A stretch of 64,000 bases of DNA from Pseudoalteromonas spongiae UST010723-006 (lineage in GTDB: Bacteria; Pseudomonadota; Gammaproteobacteria; Enterobacterales; Alteromonadaceae). Position 1 is the stretch's first letter, and each line of letters starts with the position of its first letter. Made by a program: the position numbers and the translations under genes. Where the stretch lies: the NCBI RefSeq assembly GCF_000238255.3, contig NZ_CP011039.1:235001-299000 (forward strand). Direction: 5' to 3'. Of this stretch, positions 57,746-64,000 are shown in pieces. A model generated the notes under the pieces. It was not told where the DNA came from. It made no database searches and saw only the letters and a list, made by a program, of their open reading frames with translations.

Positions 57746-60211
57746 TTATTTTTGTGTATATAAGTCGTTCCACCATTGTGGTTGTTCTTTTAGATGTTTG
57801 TCGAAATATGCAAGCATGGTATTCCACCAATGGAAGCGTTTATCGCGCGCAAAAATCTGGTGGTCTGCGCCTTTATATTCAACTAGTTCAACATCTTGAC
57901 CTAGTAGCTTTAAGGCAGTGTACATAGTGTGGCTCTCGCCTACAGGTACATTGGTATCAGCATCACCATGAATAAGTAATAACGGTGTTTTTACCTTATC
58001 AGCGTTAAATACTGGGCTGTGCTCTGAATAAAGCTTAGCGTTATTCCACGGGAAGCTGTTTTTAGAGGCTTCACCCGAATATAAGTAACCCCACCAACCT
58101 TGGCCCCAGTAAGAGGTAATATTTGAAATACCCGCATGGGAAATTGATGCGCTAAACATATCTGTTTTGGTTGCCAACAACATAGTCATAAAGCCACCGT
58201 AAGAGGCACCTAAATTACCTACTTTAGTTTTATCAACAAAGCTGTATTTATCTAGGAATGCCTGAGTGCCTTTAATAATGTCATTGGCTGTGTATTCACC
58301 CCATGCATTTACGTGTTTAGCTGAGAAATCTTGGCCAAAGCCAGTTGCACCTGTAGGTTGTAATACGTAAACCACATAGCCATTTTCTGCCCATAAATTA
58401 AATGGGTAGCGGCCGGTAAATGCGCGATTTACAGGTGAAGTACCGCCATAGTAGTAAACTAACGCAGGGTATTGCTTTTGTTTATCAAGGTTACTTGGTA
58501 GGTAAACGCGCCCTTTAATTTCAGTACCTTGATCGTTAGTGAAATTAAATTCTTCCAAACTTGGCAATTGGGTATTAGCGTAGAATGCTTTTTTGCTATT
58601 AAATAAGGTTTTTGACTTAGTATTAGAGAGTTTAGTTTTTAACTGCACTTGTTGTGGCAATTGTGCGCCAGTTCCAGCGAAAACAAGGGTAGGTGACTTC
58701 TCATTAGACACACTAAAGCGTTCAATTACGTCAAGATTCGTTTTTACTTTATTAAAACGCTTTTTACTTTCATCAAATACATATAGCTGGCGTTTGTCTT
58801 CTTCACCGACATTTAAAATCACATCGTCATTTTTTAATACGCTAAATTGGCCAATGCTTGGATCAAATGTTTTTGATAACGCGGTGATGTTTTTACCATC
58901 GTAGCTTACTGAATACAGTTGCGTGTCGTAATTGTTACTAAGCTGAGAGTCAGCAACCGTTTTACCTGCTTTTTCACGGAATTCAGGGCCAGCGGTAATG
59001 TATAAACCATCACTAGAATACTGCGCACTATTAAAAGTGCGGTACTTGCCAATAGTAGTTTGGCTATTGTCTTTTAAGTTGTATTCCAGCAGTTCTGTTA
59101 GCATATGTGGCGGTGCAGCATAATCAGAAATAGAACGGCTTAATAACAGCGTACCGCGCTCGTTATCAAAATCTTGTAAGCTAACACTAAATTCAGCTGG
59201 GCTAACTTGGCGCATTAAGCCTGAATTTACATCGTATAAGTAAACACTGGTTTTATTGCGTGCATACGACCAGCGATCTTCTAAACCATGATAATACTTA
59301 GTAAGCGATGTCGACTTTTCAGGGCGTTTAACCCAAGTAAAAATAAGCGTGTCGTTATCATAAAAATCGACATTGCTGATACCAGATAGATCTTCACTTA
59401 ATGCGCTGGTGGTTAGCGTTTTAAGGTTTAGTTTATAAAGCACCTTACTGCTTGTGTATACAAGGTGAATATTATCGTCTGACCAAGCAAAATTGCTGGC
59501 GTTAGCTGGTAATGAGTAAACAATCTCGTTGTCTTTTACCGACTTGATAACAGTTTCTCTAATTGCCTTATTTGCATTTTTATCGTTATAGCTGCGCGTT
59601 TGCCAAATTAAGTGCTTACCGTTTGGTGAAATGCTTAGGTTACTAACGGTTTTGCTATCAAATAATTGTTTTGCGCTTAGTGTGTTTGGCGCATCAGTAG
59701 AAACACTGATTTTGCTCTCTTCAATTTCGCTGGTTAAATCTAAAGCTACCTTGCCCCAATCTTCAACACTTTCAGTAATAATGATTACTTGGTGTTGTCC
59801 TGTTGTTAGCGGTAGTTTATAAGCGTCGCCTTTTTTAGAGAGCAACTCGCCATTAAGATAAAAGCTCGCTTCTTTAACACCATCTAACTTAAGTGTTGCA
59901 GGTGTGAAGCGCGTTGTTGTTAATGTGAACTTAAGTGCTTGTAAGCCAGGTTCAGTTAGTGCATTTACCTTGCTTAAGTTTTGCCATTTTAGTGTATTAC
60001 CAAAAAACGAAACTGACTTTTGGTCGGCTGTTAAGCTTTGCTTTAGGTTGGTTAAAATGGCGTTTTTACGGTTTGTTTCAAATGGCTTGAGTGCGTTTTG
60101 CGGCGCAATTGGGCCTAAGTAGTTAATCTTACTTGCATCAATTGCTTCAGCATGCGCTACAGGAGAAATAAAATAAGCGCCGAGCATTGCTGCTAAAAAT
60201 GATTTTTTCAT
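57746..60211 (-). CDS. Exported S9-family prolyl oligopeptidase-like serine peptidase
   Basis: The product has 821 residues. A signal peptide (MKKSFLAAMLGAYFISPVAH, cut near AHA-EAI) exports it. A beta-propeller-like region (about 165-540) is followed by an alpha/beta-hydrolase domain. The nucleophile Ser (about residue 670) is in NLGASYGGFMTML, the Asp is in LLIHGDADTNVPVGE (near 750) and the His is in YKGADHQIFARD (near 782), completing the triad. The family cleaves peptides, commonly after proline. It fits peptide use in the periplasm; the substrate is unknown. A strong ribosome binding sequence, AAGGA, precedes the start. Confidence 0.95.
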   Translation of the reverse strand: MKKSFLAAMLGAYFISPVAHAEAIDASKINYLGPIAPQNALKPFETNRKNAILTNLKQSLTADQKSVSFFGNTLKWQNLSKVNALTEPGLQALKFTLTTTRFTPATLKLDGVKEASFYLNGELLSKKGDAYKLPLTTGQHQVIIITESVEDWGKVALDLTSEIEESKISVSTDAPNTLSAKQLFDSKTVSNLSISPNGKHLIWQTRSYNDKNANKAIRETVIKSVKDNEIVYSLPANASNFAWSDDNIHLVYTSSKVLYKLNLKTLTTSALSEDLSGISNVDFYDNDTLIFTWVKRPEKSTSLTKYYHGLEDRWSYARNKTSVYLYDVNSGLMRQVSPAEFSVSLQDFDNERGTLLLSRSISDYAAPPHMLTELLEYNLKDNSQTTIGKYRTFNSAQYSSDGLYITAGPEFREKAGKTVADSQLSNNYDTQLYSVSYDGKNITALSKTFDPSIGQFSVLKNDDVILNVGEEDKRQLYVFDESKKRFNKVKTNLDVIERFSVSNEKSPTLVFAGTGAQLPQQVQLKTKLSNTKSKTLFNSKKAFYANTQLPSLEEFNFTNDQGTEIKGRVYLPSNLDKQKQYPALVYYYGGTSPVNRAFTGRYPFNLWAENGYVVYVLQPTGATGFGQDFSAKHVNAWGEYTANDIIKGTQAFLDKYSFVDKTKVGNLGASYGGFMTMLLATKTDMFSASISHAGISNITSYWGQGWWGYLYSGEASKNSFPWNNAKLYSEHSPVFNADKVKTPLLLIHGDADTNVPVGESHTMYTALKLLGQDVELVEYKGADHQIFARDKRFHWWNTMLAYFDKHLKEQPQWWNDLYTQK

Positions 60212-60469
60212 TGTGAGTCCTTATGAAAATGCGTGACGAAATCATAGCGAAAAAAAGTATGAATGTATGCTTGAACTCGTTGAGTTGCAGCCCAATTATG
60301 GTGAACAACGAAAACGATTGTTAATCGATTTTGTAACGGGCTTTAATTGTTATGGTTTATCGCTGTTTATAAATTAATACAATTAAAATGCGGTTGTTGT
60401 ACGCAGCACTGGTTTAATTGGGTAAACTAGTGACTGAAATTATTATTCGCCATGATTCGAGAGGTTACT

Positions 60470-61585
60470 GTGGCTTTGTTAATTACCTATATGCTGTTAG
60501 CTATAGGCATTTCGTTTGTATGTTCAATAATGGAAGCGGTATTACTAAGTATTACCCCAAGCTATGTCGCCAGTTTAAAAAAGCAAAAACCAAAACTTGC
60601 TGCGCGCATTAACTCATTAAAAGAAAAAGTAGATCAGCCGTTAGCGGCGATTCTTACTTTAAATACGGTTGCGCACACAGCCGGTGCTGCAGGTGTAGGT
60701 GCTCAAGCTGCCGCGGTATTTGGTGATGCGGCAATTGGTATTGCTTCTGCGGTAATGACACTACTGGTGTTAGTGCTGTCTGAAATTATTCCAAAAACGT
60801 TAGGTGCAAACTATTGGCGTCAGCTTACGCCAATTGTATCGTCGTCACTTGTAGTAATGGTTCGCTTATTAAAGCCGTTTATTTGGCTTTCAGACATCAT
60901 TACCAAAATGCTCGGCAGCAAGCAAAGCGAAAGCCACTATATTCGTGCTGAAATTGAAGCGATGGCTGAAATGGGTAGCGAAGCAGGTGCACTTCATCAA
61001 GAAGAAAGCGAGCTAATTCGCAGCCTTTTAAAATTCCGCCATTTAAAGTTGGATACCTTGTTAACTCCGCGCACAGTATTGTTTAAAGTACACAAAGACT
61101 TAACAGTAGATGAGTATCTTAAACAACACGGTAGCGTAGCATTTTCACGCGTACTCGTGTTTGACCAAGATTCTGACGACATCATTGGTTTTGTGCACAA
61201 AAATGACATCATGCTGGCATATCACCGCCTTGGTGAAGATTACAAAATTGCTAAGCTAGTTAAGCCAATTTATACCGTGCCTGAAACCCTGCACGTTCAC
61301 ACTTTGCTACATACGTTATTAGAAAAACGCATTCATATCAGCCTAATCGTAGATGAATACGGTGATGTACAAGGTATTGTGACGTTAGAAGACATGATTG
61401 AAAGCCTAATGGGTATGGAAATTGTGGATGAGCGCGACCAAACCTTTAACATGCAGACCATGGCTAAGGAAAAATGGCAACAACGCGTTGATAATCATGA
61501 AAACCTGATTAAAAATGATGAACATGGTGTAGAGAGCAAATCTCCTGTAGTTGACAAAAAGTCGCTTAGCGATGAGTGTAACTAA
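60470..61585 (+). CDS. DUF21/CBS-domain membrane protein (CNNM/CorC-like)
   Basis: The product has 371 residues from the GTG at 60470, which has GAGAGG five bases upstream and puts LLITYMLLAIGISF at the start like its relatives; an ATG at 60452 without a ribosome binding site is the alternative. The DUF21 transmembrane domain (1-155) shows SIMEAVLLSITPSYVASLKK and VLSEIIPKTLGANY. A pair of CBS domains follows (about 190-320, with VDEYGDVQGIVTLEDMIESL). The C-terminal CorC_HlyC domain is missing. CNNM proteins export or sense magnesium; the role here is inferred. Confidence 0.9.
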   Translation: MALLITYMLLAIGISFVCSIMEAVLLSITPSYVASLKKQKPKLAARINSLKEKVDQPLAAILTLNTVAHTAGAAGVGAQAAAVFGDAAIGIASAVMTLLVLVLSEIIPKTLGANYWRQLTPIVSSSLVVMVRLLKPFIWLSDIITKMLGSKQSESHYIRAEIEAMAEMGSEAGALHQEESELIRSLLKFRHLKLDTLLTPRTVLFKVHKDLTVDEYLKQHGSVAFSRVLVFDQDSDDIIGFVHKNDIMLAYHRLGEDYKIAKLVKPIYTVPETLHVHTLLHTLLEKRIHISLIVDEYGDVQGIVTLEDMIESLMGMEIVDERDQTFNMQTMAKEKWQQRVDNHENLIKNDEHGVESKSPVVDKKSLSDECN

Positions 61586-61943
61586 GCTACAACATCATTT
61601 TGTGAACCTCGCTAAGCGTTTAAATGCTTGGCGAGGCATTATGGTTTTATTTGCCATTACGTGCGGAGCCTTGTTAGGTGCTTCGCTACTACTAGACAAT
61701 CCACAAATGAACAACTACCAAGTGAGCTTTATTTTGCTACTTGGCTGGAGTTTGCTCGGTTACTTTTTTATCGCCAGCTTTAGCTTGTATGATGGGCATA
61801 TTCCCGCCGATGCATCATGGTTCTCACGTGTTAAACATAAATTAGCTAAGATCTTTATTAGAATTCTTACTCTAATTTTCATACTGATGGTCGCTGTTAC
61901 CCTATATTTAACGCTTCGCTTAATAAGTGTTTTCAGTAATTAA
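61572..61943 (+). CDS. Small inner-membrane protein, unknown
   Basis: The product has 123 residues from the ATG at 61572 (MSVTKLQHHFVNLAKRLNAW). It overlaps the DUF21 gene by 14 bases. Three hydrophobic segments are seen: about 22-42 (IMVLFAITCGALLGASLLL), 51-72 (SFILLLGWSLLGYFFIASFS) and 98-118 (RILTLIFILMVAVTLYLTLR). The N-terminus is basic, so it should stay inside. The overlap argues for co-expression with the DUF21-CBS gene. No family was recognised. Confidence 0.75.
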   Translation: MSVTKLQHHFVNLAKRLNAWRGIMVLFAITCGALLGASLLLDNPQMNNYQVSFILLLGWSLLGYFFIASFSLYDGHIPADASWFSRVKHKLAKIFIRILTLIFILMVAVTLYLTLRLISVFSN

Positions 61944-62093
61944 ATTTTAAATTGAATGTAATATTTAATTTCTGCGTTTAAATTGGATTTTTTAATCTAA
62001 TTAGTCCTGCATTTGTGAAATATAAACCACAAAAAACCTGTTAAAACCGTCTAAGATCTCCGCGATTTATAATTCATCATCTGCGAGCGTGTT

Positions 62094-62726
62094 ATGACGA
62101 AAGTAAACAACCAGAATCTGCTGCAATTGCGTTTTATTGAGCAAGCATTTATCGAGCAGCTAAAACCTTCTTTTGATAACTTACCGGCAAACCCATATGC
62201 CGACGGTGCATTTCGTTTACGCCGTTACTCTGTAATTAAACTTGTTGATGGCAAATTAAGCCTGCAACCAACTAAAGCATTTGTTCAAGATGACTCAATT
62301 AACCAATTCCAAGGCAACATTGAACGTACTTACGAAAACCTTGAAGAGTCGCTGTTAGCGACTGACGGTATGCAGCATTTAGTTAACCAATTTATCGAAA
62401 TGTCAGGTATTGCTAGCGATACTGATATCGAAATTCATCAGTTCCGCATGTTAGCTATTGATGCAGACACGCCACCTGCACCAGAAGGTGTTCATCAAGA
62501 TGGTTTTGACCATGTTTGTGTTGCTGGCGTGTCACACAGCAATATTGAAGGTGGTGAGCTACTAGTTTACGAATCACGCGATGCAGAGCCATGTTTCAAA
62601 ATGGAAATTAAAGATGGCATGTTTGCCATGGTGAATGACCGTCAGGTATGGCACAACGCGACACCAATGAACAAAATCGACAACGATAAAGTAGGTTACC
62701 TAGACTGCTTTGTATTAACAGCGTAG
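62094..62726 (+). CDS. 2OG-Fe(II) dioxygenase of the isoleucine-hydroxylase-like family
   Basis: The product has 210 residues, the size of the free-standing amino-acid dioxygenases of the 2OG-Fe_Oxy_2 type. The iron triad is His134 and Asp136 (GVHQDGFDH) with distal His187 (RQVWHNATPM). The double-stranded beta-helix core includes IEGGELLVYESRD. Characterised relatives hydroxylate free L-isoleucine or similar amino acids using 2-oxoglutarate and O2. The substrate here cannot be told. The next gene, a PLP enzyme, starts nine bases later, so the two probably act in one pathway. Confidence 0.9.
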   Translation: MTKVNNQNLLQLRFIEQAFIEQLKPSFDNLPANPYADGAFRLRRYSVIKLVDGKLSLQPTKAFVQDDSINQFQGNIERTYENLEESLLATDGMQHLVNQFIEMSGIASDTDIEIHQFRMLAIDADTPPAPEGVHQDGFDHVCVAGVSHSNIEGGELLVYESRDAEPCFKMEIKDGMFAMVNDRQVWHNATPMNKIDNDKVGYLDCFVLTA

Positions 62727-62735
62727 GAACGGATA

Positions 62736-63971
62736 ATGCAATTAACTAAAATCCGTAAGCAGTTTCCAGCGTTAATGCAGGAAGTAGCTGGTAAATCACC
62801 GGTATTTTTAGATGGCCCAGGTGGCTCACAAGTACCGCAAAGTGTTTTAACTGCCATGTCAGCTTATTTAGGTCGTTATAATTCAAACTTAGGTGGCGCA
62901 TTTTTCTCAAGCCACCAAACGGTTGACCTAGTAAATAAAGCACGCGAAAGTGCAGCAACATTGTTAAATGCACCAAGCAAAGAGCAAATTGTGTTTGGCC
63001 CGAATATGACCAGCCTTACCTTTAGCTTTAGCCGTGCAATTAGCCGTGATTGGCAAGCGGGAGACGAAATTATCGTAACTAATGCAGATCACTTCTCAAA
63101 TGTATCTAGCTGGCAGCAAGCAGCAGACGATAAAGGCGTAAAAGTTCACGCATTAGAAGTGGATACCGCAGACTGTAGCCTTGATTTAGTGCAGTTAAAA
63201 TCATTACTCAATGAAAAGACTAAGCTTGTTGCTGTAACTTACGCATCAAACACTACAGGTACTATCAACGATATTAAAGCGATTGTTGATATGGCACACC
63301 AAGTAGGTGCGCTAGTGTATGTTGATGCTGTGCATTATGCACCGCACATGCTGGTGGATGTACAAGCACTTGATTGTGACTTTTTAGCGTGTTCTGCATA
63401 TAAATTCTTTGGCCCACACTTAGGCATGGTTTACGGTAAACGTGAACACTTAGAAGGTTTTACGCCATATAAAGTAGAACCAGCAACCGATTTAATTCCT
63501 GGTCGTTGGGAAACGGGTACGCAGAGCTTTGAAGCAATGGCAGGTTTTATTCAAGCTGTTGAATACATAGCAAGCTTAAGCGAGCTGGCTGAAAGCGAGC
63601 CACTGCGCACGCGTTTAGAAGTGGCTTTTGCTAATGCTAAACAGCATGAAGATGCGCTTTCTAAGTACTTCCTTGAGCGTATCGCAAAGTATAAATCAGT
63701 AACCTTATACGGTATTTCTGATCTGTCTCGTTTAGCTGAGCGTACACCTACCTTTGCAATTACCATTGCGGGTGTAACACCACGCCAAGTGTCCGAGCAC
63801 TTAGGTAAAGAGCATATTTGTGTGTGGGACGGTAACTTCTACGCCAAAGGCTTATGCCAACAGCTTAACGTGTTAGATAACGGCGGTGTTATTCGCATTG
63901 GTTGTATGCACTACAACACAATCGAAGAACTAGAACGCTTCTTTGATGTATTAGAGCCACTACTTGCATAA
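62736..63971 (+). CDS. Class V aminotransferase / cysteine desulfurase-like PLP enzyme
   Basis: The product has 411 residues, fold type I. The PLP lysine is Lys223 (LACSAYKFFGPHLG), the pyridine-nitrogen Asp is Asp197 (LVYVDAVHYAPH), and a His119 stacking site is in NADHFSNVSS. The pattern VFLDGPGGSQVPQSVLTAM near residue 23 marks the cysteine desulfurase-like subfamily that includes Vibrio VC1184. The flexible loop with a catalytic cysteine, typical of IscS, is not obvious. It probably acts as a lyase or aminotransferase on the hydroxylated product of the upstream dioxygenase, which is inference. Confidence 0.9.
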   Translation: MQLTKIRKQFPALMQEVAGKSPVFLDGPGGSQVPQSVLTAMSAYLGRYNSNLGGAFFSSHQTVDLVNKARESAATLLNAPSKEQIVFGPNMTSLTFSFSRAISRDWQAGDEIIVTNADHFSNVSSWQQAADDKGVKVHALEVDTADCSLDLVQLKSLLNEKTKLVAVTYASNTTGTINDIKAIVDMAHQVGALVYVDAVHYAPHMLVDVQALDCDFLACSAYKFFGPHLGMVYGKREHLEGFTPYKVEPATDLIPGRWETGTQSFEAMAGFIQAVEYIASLSELAESEPLRTRLEVAFANAKQHEDALSKYFLERIAKYKSVTLYGISDLSRLAERTPTFAITIAGVTPRQVSEHLGKEHICVWDGNFYAKGLCQQLNVLDNGGVIRIGCMHYNTIEELERFFDVLEPLLA

Positions 63972-64000
63972 GTAAGCCAATACATAAACGTGAAAAAGGG

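Overview
The window looks like chromosomal DNA of a marine gammaproteobacterium of the order Alteromonadales, most likely Pseudoalteromonas or a close relative. The pointers are the moderately AT-rich composition, three tandem TonB-dependent receptors with alteromonad-type signal peptides, and strong similarity of the ribosomal proteins, Hsp15, SrkA and L4 to E. coli homologues. No species name can be proved from the sequence alone.

Layout. 1-2556: 3' part of an rRNA operon (23S fragment, 5S, terminator). 2936-4178: a small lipoprotein and a LytTR regulator with a degenerate receiver, both on the minus strand. 4500-13523: three paralogous TonB-dependent receptors, each apparently its own transcription unit; the second and third share a conserved leader. 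13524-14240: a long intergenic stretch with eight perfect 7-bp repeats, a sigma70 promoter and a structured leader. 14241-19189: the complete S10 ribosomal protein operon (rpsJ to rpsQ), ending in a terminator and followed by a decayed partial copy of rpsQ. 19538-20509: a TonB/TolA-like membrane protein and a lipoprotein. 20816-21797: an ECF sigma factor, a membrane protein and a 24-residue membrane peptide. 21951-25942: a short KdpD-like kinase, a KdpE-like regulator and a KtrA/KtrB-type potassium uptake pair. 25993-29259 (minus strand): pckA, hslO, hslR. 29490-40692: a complete gspC-N type II secretion operon, followed by a UPF0149 gene. 41300-41572: a compact element with long terminal inverted repeats and two internal foldback arms. 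42289-45967: ccoG, srkA and two tandem dsbA genes. 46198-47316: a degenerate EAL protein. 47541-52367: leucine biosynthesis leuABCD with an attenuator and leader peptide. 52433-63971: ACT-domain protein, UPF0126 channel, comM, a Sel1/TonB-C mosaic protein, an orphan response regulator, an S9 peptidase, a DUF21-CBS membrane protein, a 2OG-Fe dioxygenase and a class V aminotransferase.

How the parts fit. Most of the window is core metabolism and envelope function. The receptors, the type II secretion system, the S9 peptidase and the two DsbA proteins fit a bacterium that secretes enzymes and imports the digestion products. The KdpDE-like kinase and regulator next to KtrAB suggest potassium or osmotic control of a Ktr-type system. 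The least explained pieces are the foldback element at 41300-41572, the heptamer array upstream of the S10 promoter, the rpsQ remnant, the sigma factor with its microprotein, and the dioxygenase-aminotransferase pair. No tRNA gene, CRISPR array, prophage or complete insertion sequence was recognised.
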